DNA from: CAZIPZ01 sp964541075 | GTDB taxonomy: Bacteria; Acidobacteriota; Terriglobia; 20CM-2-55-15 | Direction: 5' to 3' | DNA: 5,654 nt | Assembly (NCBI GenBank): GCA_964541075.1 | Contig: CAZIPZ010000232.1 | Coordinates: 1 to 5,654 of the forward strand | Made by a program: the position numbers and the translations under genes | The notes under the pieces: generated by a model | Told to the model about the DNA's origin: nothing | The model's database searches: none | What the model saw: only the letters and a program-made list of their open reading frames with translations | Shown: positions 1 through 5,654 of the stretch, one piece after another | Layout of the letters: the number at the start of each line of letters is the position of its first letter | Position numbering within the stretch: position 1 is the first letter of the stretch

Positions 1-1142
1 ACAATCAGTTTTCAGTCGATTCGTTTACCGACTGCCTTCGTTCCTATTACGTTCCCGCGAGGATCAGCTATTCACAGGTTCTGCTGGAACTGTCCCGACA
101 CAATCTTGCGCCGTATAGTCTTGATCATGGCGCCAGCATTGTCCTTCGCGACGGGATCGACTTGTCCGCTTTTCCGTGGTATCCCGAAGAATTGTCTGTT
201 CTCGACCAGCTTAAACGGCCGAACACGTTTGAGGGTGTTCAGTCTGCGACAGGACTTCCTGAAGAGAGCTTAAAGAAGATCATCGGCGTTTTTCAGAAGC
301 TTGGAGTCATCGAGACGCAAGCCGTCGCGGCTTCGGAGAATTCGGCTGTCGTCAAAAAGTCCGACTTTGCTTTTGAAAAGCTAATTCCCGTGATAACCAA
401 TGCTGTGTTGGACGAGAGGCTCGTCGTGGCCCGCAGCGCAGCGAGCTTTACGGGTGAGCAGTTCAGGAGTTTGAAGGTTCATCTGAGTTCGAACCATATA
501 ACGGCGCCTCTAAAGGTCCTGACGATTTCGAGTCCGGATGCGCAAGATGGAAAGTCCCTGATCAGCACCGCACTAGCGTTTTCCTACGCGAACGATCCAG
601 GCCGGCGCGTAATTATTGTTGATTGCGATCTGCGCAGCCCGGCGCTGGGAAAGTATCTAGGAGTACCCTCGGAACCGGGCCTGATGCAGTATTTGGCCAA
701 CGGTCACGCCAGCCCTTACTGTTACGTGCGACGCATTGAGAACCTGTATTTCATGACGGTCGGCGGCGTGGTTCCGAATCCGATAGAGATTCTCTCCATG
801 GACAAGATGAGAGAGTTGATCGAGAGCCTTCGAAACGACTTCGACACGATTATTCTGGATGCGCCTCCCTATTCTCCGATTGCTGACGCACGAATCGTAA
901 CGGGGCTGAGCGACGGGCTGATCATGGTGATCCGCCGTGGAAGAACGTCTTATGGCAGCACCGACCGCGCCTTCAAGGCGATCGACAGAAACAAGCTTCT
1001 GGGCGTTGTATTCAACGACGTGAAGCCCATGTTGTTCAATACGGACTACCACCCCGCCTACTATGAATACGGCAGCGAAGCGCGCCTCTATTCCGCAGGG
1101 GAGAGCGCCAGAAAAAAGCCCAAAAACTATCTTGAATCCTAA
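1..1142 (+). CDS. CpsD/CapB-type BY-kinase (tyrosine autokinase ATPase) with N-terminal winged-helix-like region, 5' partial
   Basis: The reading frame is open from base 3 to the TAA at 1140-1142 (379 visible residues). The only in-frame start-like codon before the conserved part is a TTG at 162, and plausible protein sequence runs through it without a break, so the true start is probably upstream of the window. The C-terminal two thirds is a BY-kinase domain. It has an EQFRSLK lead-in (about 456-476), a Walker A loop ending in DGKS (546-557), a Walker A' VIIVDCDLR (609-635), a Walker B TIILDAPP (846-869) and a C-terminal tyrosine cluster (DYHPAYYEYG, 1044-1073, plus two later Tyr). Such kinases autophosphorylate on the tail tyrosines and control polysaccharide chain length and export. 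No transmembrane helix precedes the kinase, so it is not a fused Wzc type. Instead, about 160-320 encodes a helical segment (YPEELSVLDQL ... GLPEESLKKIIGVFQKLGVIE) that resembles the winged-helix tail of DUF4388/PatA-like proteins. The kinase call is firm; the N-terminal call is tentative. Confidence 0.88.
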   Translation, partial: NQFSVDSFTDCLRSYYVPARISYSQVLLELSRHNLAPYSLDHGASIVLRDGIDLSAFPWYPEELSVLDQLKRPNTFEGVQSATGLPEESLKKIIGVFQKLGVIETQAVAASENSAVVKKSDFAFEKLIPVITNAVLDERLVVARSAASFTGEQFRSLKVHLSSNHITAPLKVLTISSPDAQDGKSLISTALAFSYANDPGRRVIIVDCDLRSPALGKYLGVPSEPGLMQYLANGHASPYCYVRRIENLYFMTVGGVVPNPIEILSMDKMRELIESLRNDFDTIILDAPPYSPIADARIVTGLSDGLIMVIRRGRTSYGSTDRAFKAIDRNKLLGVVFNDVKPMLFNTDYHPAYYEYGSEARLYSAGESARKKPKNYLES

Positions 1143-1158
1143 TGGACGTAGCGTCCAT
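1142..1158 (+). promoter_or_regulatory. Perfect 7-bp inverted repeat with 3-nt loop between kinase and sugar transferase genes
   Basis: ATGGACG (1142-1148) and CGTCCAT (1152-1158) are exact reverse complements around the loop TAG. The left arm begins on the last base of the kinase stop codon. No T-run follows, so it does not look like an intrinsic terminator. The right arm can also pair, over 6 bp, with ATGGAC at 1173-1178, which contains the start codon of the next gene. The inverted repeat is seen directly; any role in RNA stability or translation is inference. Confidence 0.4.
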
Positions 1159-1172
1159 CAACCCAAAATCCA

Positions 1173-2273
1173 ATGGACTGGAAAAACAATTCAAACGTGA
1201 AAGCTAGTTACGATCCTCCAATTGCTGACGAACTTCTCTTCAGGCGAATGCTTCGGCTCGAACGCCGGCGTGCAGAGCGCACGGGAGCGCGTTTTGCATT
1301 GATGCTCATCGACCTGGAAGAAGTCAGCCAGTTTTTCAGCACAGCCGTGATGTCGAATATCGCAAACGCCATCGGCGCCTCGATGCGTGAGACAGACATC
1401 ACGGGATGGCAGCGACACGCGTCTGTCATCGGAATCATTCTGACGACGCTGAACGGCGCAGACCGATGCACGCTGGAGTCGGCGGTCATGGAGAGGACCA
1501 GAAACGTGCTGGCTTTGCACCTCGATGCAGAGCAATTGCGGCACGTCTGGATCTCATTTCACTTCTTCCCGGAGGACAACGCAGGCGTCCTGGAGGGCGC
1601 GCCTGATCGGAAGGTTTACTCGGATTGTGAAAGGGAAGACTTTAAGAGCAAACGGCCTGCCGCCATCAAGAGAGCGGTGGACGTCGTCGGAAGTCTTGCC
1701 GCTCTGATCCTTTTATCTCCACTGTTTCTCATTGTTCCGGTTCTCATCAAGCTCACATCGAAGGGGCCGGTGTTCTTCAGACAGGAACGAGTGGGGCAAT
1801 TCGGCCAGAAGTTCAAGATACTGAAGTTTCGCTCAATGTACGTGAACAACGACAACGCGATTCATCGCGAATACATCCGAAAGCTCATCGAAAACCAGGT
1901 CGGGAGCGCCACCGGCACCTTCAAACTCAAGAATGATCCGCGAATCACTCCCTTTGGGAACTTCATTCGAAAAACGAGCCTTGATGAATTGCCTCAGTTC
2001 ATCAACGTCCTCAAAGGGGAAATGTCCCTTGTCGGGCCGAGGCCGCCGATTCCTTATGAATTCGAAAGCTACTCACTTTGGCATCGGCGACGAATCGTAG
2101 AAGCCAAGCCTGGAATTACCGGCGCCTGGCAGGTCGAAGGACGCAGCCGTACGACATTTGATGAAATGGTTCGAATGGATCTGCGTTACATCGAAAATCA
2201 ATCGTTTTGGCTCGATCTGAAAATTCTTCTAAAAACTCCCGGCGCTGTGCTTAGCGGCGACGGAGCGTTGTGA
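1173..2273 (+). CDS. Polyprenyl-phosphate sugar-1-phosphate transferase with degenerate GGDEF-like N-terminal domain
   Basis: The C-terminal part (residues about 165-366) is a complete bacterial sugar transferase domain (PF02397 type, monotopic phosphoglycosyl transferase). Such enzymes move a sugar phosphate from a nucleotide sugar to undecaprenyl phosphate at the inner membrane face, the first membrane step of glycan assembly. Visible motifs are KRAVD (166-170), a hydrophobic segment 171-192 broken by Ser-Pro at 182-183 as in re-entrant membrane helices, KFRSM (218-222), DPRIT (255-259), SLDELPQ (269-275, with the catalytic Asp-Glu at 271-272), VGPRP (287-291) and KPGITG (312-317). The usual four extra N-terminal membrane helices of WcaJ/WbaP proteins are absent. 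Residues about 17-135 instead resemble a GGDEF domain (LERRRAERTGARFALMLIDLE). The signature position reads RHASV, so cyclase activity is not expected, while RETD (72-75) matches the c-di-GMP I-site. The ATG at 1173 lacks a clear Shine-Dalgarno; two in-frame stops upstream (1140, 1149) rule out an earlier start. The donor sugar cannot be read from the sequence. Confidence 0.93.
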   Translation: MDWKNNSNVKASYDPPIADELLFRRMLRLERRRAERTGARFALMLIDLEEVSQFFSTAVMSNIANAIGASMRETDITGWQRHASVIGIILTTLNGADRCTLESAVMERTRNVLALHLDAEQLRHVWISFHFFPEDNAGVLEGAPDRKVYSDCEREDFKSKRPAAIKRAVDVVGSLAALILLSPLFLIVPVLIKLTSKGPVFFRQERVGQFGQKFKILKFRSMYVNNDNAIHREYIRKLIENQVGSATGTFKLKNDPRITPFGNFIRKTSLDELPQFINVLKGEMSLVGPRPPIPYEFESYSLWHRRRIVEAKPGITGAWQVEGRSRTTFDEMVRMDLRYIENQSFWLDLKILLKTPGAVLSGDGAL

Positions 2274-2294
2274 CTTCCAATCCTTTTTCCGCGC

Positions 2295-2300
2295 AGGTGA
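2295..2300 (+). promoter_or_regulatory. Ribosome binding site of the oxidoreductase gene
   Basis: AGGTGA lies just before the ATG at 2304, with the AGG core six bases from the start codon. It is the clearest Shine-Dalgarno-like site in the window and supports the ATG at 2304 as the start. The other genes have weak or no such motif. Confidence 0.5.
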
Positions 2301-2303
2301 ATA

Positions 2304-3368
2304 ATGAATAACACGAGAAGCTCTTCCATCTTAAAAATCGGTGTCATCGGCTACGGCTATTGGGGACCTAACGTTGTGCGCAATTTCTACAACACACCCA
2401 ATGCTTCGGTCGTGTCCGTATGTGATCTCAACGTCAAGTCGTTGCAGCGGGTGCGCAAGACATACCCTTCAATGACAGTGACCAACAATCCCGCCGACAT
2501 CCTGACCAGCCCGGATATCGACGCGGTGGCGATTGTCACCCCGATCTCCCATCATTTTCCGTTGGCAAAGAAGGCATTGGAAAACGGGAAACATGTCTTC
2601 GTCGAAAAACCATTCACCGCCAACGTTGCAGAAGCAGAAGAGCTCGTCGAGCTTGCAGAGCGGAAGAATTTGCGGATCATGGTGGATCACACGTTCCTAT
2701 TCAGCGGCGCCGTTCGCAAAATCCGCGAACTCATTGATAACGGCACGTTGGGGAATCTGTACTACTACGATTCAACGCGCGTGAATTTGGGATTGTTCCA
2801 GCATGACGCCAATGTCGTTTGGGACTTGGCGCCGCATGATCTCTCGATCATCGATCACCTCATTGCGGATGGGCCGGAAGCGATCGTTGCGACCGGTGAA
2901 AAGCACGTCAGCAGCGAGGAGGACATGGCTTTCATCACCGTCTACTTTCCGGGCAAAGTGATCGCGCACCTCAACGTAAATTGGCTCTCGCCGGTCAAAG
3001 TGCGCACGACGCTCATCGGCGGTGAAAAACAAATGCTTGTCTGGAATGACCTTGAGGCTGACGAAAAAATCAAGGTGTACGACAAGGGAGTCGAGCGGTC
3101 GAACGGCAACGGTTACGACCTACGCGTCAGTTATCGCGCCGGTGATCTCTGGGTGCCCCGCGTGGAGCAGGTCGAAGCGTTGACCCTTGAAGCACAATAC
3201 TTCGTTGATTGTGTTCTCAACTCCCAGACGCCGTTCAATGACGGATATGCGGGTCTTCGCGTTGTCCAGATGCTCGAGGCGATTGATCAATCCATGTCCC
3301 AGAAGGGCAAGATGGTCTACGTCAATTCCACACGAACTCGTCCGATTCCTTCCGAAGTCACTCTGTGA
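2304..3368 (+). CDS. Gfo/Idh/MocA-family NAD(P)-dependent sugar oxidoreductase
   Basis: This is a soluble dehydrogenase that probably acts on a nucleotide sugar feeding the polysaccharide. The N-terminal Rossmann fold begins at residue 10 with IGVIGYGYWGPN, whose G16-Y-G18-Y-W-G21 is the dinucleotide-binding loop. An acidic residue at the end of strand 2 (D41 in VCDLN) suggests NAD preference. The family signature EKP is at 101-103, with the conserved Lys102, and a catalytic-type motif DLAPHDL is at 174-180 (H178). The C-terminal half (about 130-340) is the beta-sheet substrate domain, including YRAGDLWVP and a following helix that are usual in the polysaccharide-cluster members of this family. 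At 354 residues it is a normal full length. Relatives include WlbA/WbpB-type enzymes that oxidise UDP-sugars at C3, but I cannot fix the substrate. It follows the sugar transferase by 30 bp and its stop overlaps the next start. Confidence 0.92.
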   Translation: MNNTRSSSILKIGVIGYGYWGPNVVRNFYNTPNASVVSVCDLNVKSLQRVRKTYPSMTVTNNPADILTSPDIDAVAIVTPISHHFPLAKKALENGKHVFVEKPFTANVAEAEELVELAERKNLRIMVDHTFLFSGAVRKIRELIDNGTLGNLYYYDSTRVNLGLFQHDANVVWDLAPHDLSIIDHLIADGPEAIVATGEKHVSSEEDMAFITVYFPGKVIAHLNVNWLSPVKVRTTLIGGEKQMLVWNDLEADEKIKVYDKGVERSNGNGYDLRVSYRAGDLWVPRVEQVEALTLEAQYFVDCVLNSQTPFNDGYAGLRVVQMLEAIDQSMSQKGKMVYVNSTRTRPIPSEVTL

Positions 3369-4018
3369 AGCTGGGCCTGTTCGTCCGCAAAGAGTGTTGG
3401 GCGCTCTCCTTCCGGGGAAGGATTGGGGTCCTTGCTCTGTTGCTCGTCTTCGCGGGCCTGATTCGTTGGGGAGCGTTCTCGTTTTTGTCGGTGAATAAGC
3501 CGACGAACGGGGACCTCCTGGTTGTCGAAGGGTGGATCCCTTTCTACATGATGAATCAGGCGGCTGCGGAGTATCACCGCGGACAATATAAGAAGGTCGT
3601 TCTCGTTGGCAGCCGCCTGGACCTGAAAAGTTCTTGCACGACCATCAATAGCGACGAGGACTATACGGCATATACCTTGATGAAGCAGGGAGTGCCGCGG
3701 CAGTCGCTCGACACGCTCCACTGCTTTGTAGGTGAAAAAGACAGAACCTATCAGGCTGCTCTGGGAGTCAAGGAATGGCTCGAGAAAAATGACTTGCATG
3801 TGAAGTCATTTGATGTCGTGACTGTTGGGCCCCACGCAAGGCGATCCTGGCTTACTTATCGCGCTGCATTCGGCAGTTCAGCTGAGATCGGCATCGTGTC
3901 GCTGAAGGATCCGACTTATGATTCGGATCACTGGTGGCGCACGACAAAAGGATTTCGTGACGTTTTCTGGGAAGGCATTGCGTACGTTTACGCAGTGCTA
4001 TTCTTTGCATTGCATTAG
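3365..4018 (+). CDS. Membrane-anchored YdcF/DUF218-like protein
   Basis: The start is a GTG whose last two bases form part of the TGA stop of the preceding gene (GTGA overlap), so translation is probably coupled. The protein has 217 residues: a basic N-terminus, one transmembrane helix (about 19-41), then a compact domain of YdcF/DUF218 type. Family-like features are LLVVEGWIP (51-59) in place of the usual first strand and glycine loop, AAAEYHRGQYKKVVLVGS (a strand-helix unit at 66-83), a helix ending in QGVP (108-111), DRTYQAALGVKEWL (126-139) and VVTVGPHARRSWLTYRAAFG (151-170, with His157). The C-terminus is hydrophobic (about 201-216) and may touch the membrane. The topology suggests a periplasmic or membrane-facing domain. 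Biochemical function in this family is poorly known; roles in cell-envelope polysaccharide metabolism have been proposed for relatives. Its place between EPS genes and a probable exosortase suggests it serves the same pathway. The family call is fairly sure; the function is unknown. Confidence 0.8.
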   Translation: MKLGLFVRKECWALSFRGRIGVLALLLVFAGLIRWGAFSFLSVNKPTNGDLLVVEGWIPFYMMNQAAAEYHRGQYKKVVLVGSRLDLKSSCTTINSDEDYTAYTLMKQGVPRQSLDTLHCFVGEKDRTYQAALGVKEWLEKNDLHVKSFDVVTVGPHARRSWLTYRAAFGSSAEIGIVSLKDPTYDSDHWWRTTKGFRDVFWEGIAYVYAVLFFALH

Positions 4019-4039
4019 CCCCTGCCCCCACCTCTTGAA

Positions 4040-5413
4040 ATGGTAGTCATGGCTCAAATTTCCCCAAGTCACTGGGGGCCAATTTCGGATCATTACAGAT
4101 GTTCTCCTGGATTACCGTCCTTGGATGTTTCAGGGGGACTGCGGGAAGAGAACGGATTCTTCAGATTCGGGAAGACCGTCTGCTACGGCCAGGCCGCTGG
4201 CCTGACGCAGCCTACGTTTGACGAACCCCTGTTTGACGCATCCCAGCAGGTTCAGTGCAGCCGGAGCAGCATATTGCTTCCTTTCGATGTCAGTCAGGTC
4301 CTTGACAATCTTAGATACGAAAGGTACGTGCAGCAGCCTAAGAATCTACGTTGGTTGGAGCAATCTTGGGCCAAGGACATTTATTACCGACTGCGGCCCA
4401 TGCTTCCAATTTCCCTTCGGAAGCATCTGCAGAAGCTTTATCTCAGGGATTGGGATGCCATCGCATTCCCCGCGTGGCCGGTTGATCGAAGCGTAGACAT
4501 TCTTTTTGAACGGTTGCTGGCGCTCGCAATGCGGGTTCTTCAGATTGATCAGGTTCCCTTCATCTGGTTCTGGCCCGAAAGTCACAAGGGCTGCGCCATC
4601 ATGACCCATGATGTGGAGACTAAGGCCGGCCGGGACTTCAGTCATCGTTTGATGGACATTGATGATGCATTTGGGATCAAGGCATCGTTTCAAATCGTTC
4701 CGGAGAAGCGGTACGACGTTCCGACTTCCTATCTCGAAATGATTCGCTCGCGGGGTTGCGAGATCAATGTCCATGGCCTGGATCATGACGGGAACCTTTT
4801 CGAGAATCGTGAAGCCTTCCTGGAGTGCGCAAAAAAAATTAACCATTACGGCGAGCTCTTTGGTTCTCGAGGATTCCGATCCCCCATTCTGTATCGCAAT
4901 CTCGACTGGTTGCAGGAACTGAATTTTTCTTACGACATGTCCGTGCCCAATGTCGCCCGATTGCACGCCCAACGCGGTGGATGTTGCACGGTCATGCCAT
5001 ATTTTCTTCCCGGCGGAACATTGGAGCTTCCCCTCACTACTATTGAGGACTACACGTTGCTTCACATTCTCGATGATTATTCGCCGCGAGTTTGGAAACA
5101 ACAAATCGACATGATTTTGCAGGGGCACGGCTTCATCAGCTTCATTGTCCATCCTGATTATTTGGTGTCGAGCCGCTCGCAGGACGTCTACAAATCGCTG
5201 CTGAATGAACTTTCGCACCTCCAATCCGACCGCGGCGTCTGGATCACTCTCCCCGGTGAAGTCGACCGTTGGTGGAGGCAGAGAAGCAAGATGAAGTTAG
5301 TGGCTGATGGGCGCAATTGGAAGATCGAAGGCGTTGGCAGCGAGCGCGCACGGGTAGCACATGCCCGCCTGGATGGCGATGGGATTGTTTATGAGATGGA
5401 GTCCAACCGGTAG
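4040..5413 (+). CDS. NodB/CE4-type polysaccharide deacetylase with long N-terminal domain
   Basis: The central to C-terminal part (about 183-400) is a carbohydrate esterase 4 fold that removes N- or O-acetyl groups from glycans using a metal ion. Motifs in order are MTHDVE (188-193; D191 as base, with E193 or a water in place of the usual second Asp), HGLDH (245-249, the metal-binding HxxxH), GFRSP (278-282, the RxP motif), YDMSVP (298-303) and IVHPDY (369-374, with the late catalytic His371). All the expected active-site positions are present, so it is probably active, perhaps with changed metal binding. Residues 1-180 form an extra region without a fold I recognise, containing LLPFDVSQVLDNLRYERY (79-96). 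A short tail (about 411-457) looks beta-rich. No signal peptide or transmembrane segment is visible, so it probably acts in the cytoplasm. An alternative start is the ATG at 4049; neither has a convincing Shine-Dalgarno. Deacetylases are regular members of exosortase-linked EPS loci, which fits the next gene. Confidence 0.88.
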   Translation: MVVMAQISPSHWGPISDHYRCSPGLPSLDVSGGLREENGFFRFGKTVCYGQAAGLTQPTFDEPLFDASQQVQCSRSSILLPFDVSQVLDNLRYERYVQQPKNLRWLEQSWAKDIYYRLRPMLPISLRKHLQKLYLRDWDAIAFPAWPVDRSVDILFERLLALAMRVLQIDQVPFIWFWPESHKGCAIMTHDVETKAGRDFSHRLMDIDDAFGIKASFQIVPEKRYDVPTSYLEMIRSRGCEINVHGLDHDGNLFENREAFLECAKKINHYGELFGSRGFRSPILYRNLDWLQELNFSYDMSVPNVARLHAQRGGCCTVMPYFLPGGTLELPLTTIEDYTLLHILDDYSPRVWKQQIDMILQGHGFISFIVHPDYLVSSRSQDVYKSLLNELSHLQSDRGVWITLPGEVDRWWRQRSKMKLVADGRNWKIEGVGSERARVAHARLDGDGIVYEMESNR

Positions 5414-5419
5414 CGATCT

Positions 5420-5654
5420 ATGAAGGTTTCGCAAAGGTCAGCTCTCTTTATTGGGTTCTCTTTGGTTCTCGTGGTTTTCATGGCGCAACCGCTTAGGGAA
5501 GTGGTTCGTATTGCAATGGACACGGAAACGAAGTACGCGTCACAAATTATCCTGATTCCTTTCGTCAGTGCGACGCTGATTTTTATGAACCGCCGAAACA
5601 TCTTCAACAACGTGATGTATTCGCCATTGCCCGGAGTCGCAACTATGATGGCCG
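5420..5654 (+). CDS. Probable exosortase (PEP-CTERM sorting transpeptidase family), N-terminus only, 3' partial
   Basis: An ATG six bases after the deacetylase stop opens a frame that runs off the window end (78 full codons visible). The product starts with a short basic stretch and a transmembrane helix (residues about 8-25), followed by an amphipathic segment, then a second hydrophobic helix in KYASQIILIPFVSATLIF (38-55), then NRRNIF and a third hydrophobic stretch beginning near residue 70. This matches the pattern at exosortase N-termini, where a YSH-like motif is followed by LIP.(I/V)S and a charged loop before the next helix. Exosortases are polytopic inner-membrane cysteine proteases/transpeptidases that process PEP-CTERM proteins, and they sit beside EPS genes in many Gram-negative bacteria. 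The catalytic Cys, Arg and His lie downstream of the window and cannot be checked. The His usual in the YSH motif is Gln42 here. It could be another polytopic protein, such as an O-antigen ligase-like protein, but the motif and the neighbours favour exosortase. Confidence 0.65.
   Translation, partial: MKVSQRSALFIGFSLVLVVFMAQPLREVVRIAMDTETKYASQIILIPFVSATLIFMNRRNIFNNVMYSPLPGVATMMA

Noticed and set aside
162..170. TTG at 162 as the true start of the kinase gene, with GGGA a few bases upstream
   Set aside because: The same frame is open back to the window edge with protein-like sequence, and the helical module already seems to be under way at 162. A start further upstream is more likely.
3317..3799. 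Open frame of 160 codons on the - strand across the YdcF-like gene
   Set aside because: Antisense to a frame with family-like motifs, with low-complexity charged content and no recognisable domain.
4023..4080. Inverted repeat GCCCCCA / TGGGGGC (4024-4030 and 4073-4079) flanking the deacetylase start
   Set aside because: The arms are 42 bases apart and there is no T-run or known operator pattern. A 7-bp match at this distance is easily due to chance.
4187..4204. GC-rich short palindrome (CAGGCC-GCT-GGCCTG) near the deacetylase 5' end
   Set aside because: It lies inside a coding frame, is short, and is not repeated elsewhere in the window. Probably fortuitous.
4346..5224. Long open frame (292 codons) on the - strand opposite the deacetylase gene
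   Set aside because: It lies wholly antisense to a gene with clear CE4 motifs, and its translation shows no recognisable motif or domain. It is a by-product of the codon pattern on the + strand.
1..5654. CRISPR arrays, tRNA or rRNA genes, insertion sequences, attachment sites
   Set aside because: No direct-repeat arrays, transposase frames, terminal inverted repeats or RNA-gene signatures were seen. Coding frames fill nearly the whole window.

Overview
The window looks like an internal piece of an extracellular polysaccharide (EPS) locus. Six protein-coding genes lie on the + strand and cover almost the whole window. Gaps are 30, 30, -4, 21 and 6 bp, and no internal promoter or strong terminator is visible, so I read it as one operon continuing past both edges. 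The organism is most likely a Gram-negative environmental bacterium. The overall style (moderate GC, a CpsD-type kinase with an extra helix-turn-helix-like N-terminus, a sugar transferase carrying a GGDEF-like N-terminus, few Shine-Dalgarno sites) reminds me of Acidobacteriota. That is an inference from resemblance, not a proven assignment.

Layout: (1) 1-1142, a bacterial tyrosine-kinase (BY-kinase, CpsD/CapB type) ATPase, 5' end cut off by the window; (2) 1173-2273, a polyprenyl-phosphate sugar-1-phosphate transferase whose N-terminus is a degenerate GGDEF-like domain; (3) 2304-3368, a Gfo/Idh/MocA-family NAD(P)-dependent sugar dehydrogenase; (4) 3365-4018, a membrane-anchored YdcF/DUF218-like protein that overlaps gene 3 by GTGA; (5) 4040-5413, a NodB-type (CE4) polysaccharide deacetylase with a long N-terminal region of unknown type; (6) 5420 to the window end, the N-terminus of a polytopic membrane protein that resembles an exosortase.

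How they may work together (inference): the dehydrogenase makes or modifies an activated sugar. The sugar transferase loads the first sugar phosphate onto the lipid carrier at the inner membrane face. The deacetylase removes acetyl groups from the glycan or its precursor. The BY-kinase controls polymerisation and export, as CpsD/Wzc proteins do. An exosortase at the 3' end would fit the known pairing of exosortases (the PEP-CTERM sorting system) with EPS genes, including a tyrosine kinase, a sugar transferase and a deacetylase.

The most interesting point is in the sugar transferase. Its GGDEF-like domain has lost the catalytic GGDEF signature but keeps an RxxD motif at exactly the spacing of the c-di-GMP inhibitory site, which suggests direct c-di-GMP control of the step that starts glycan assembly.
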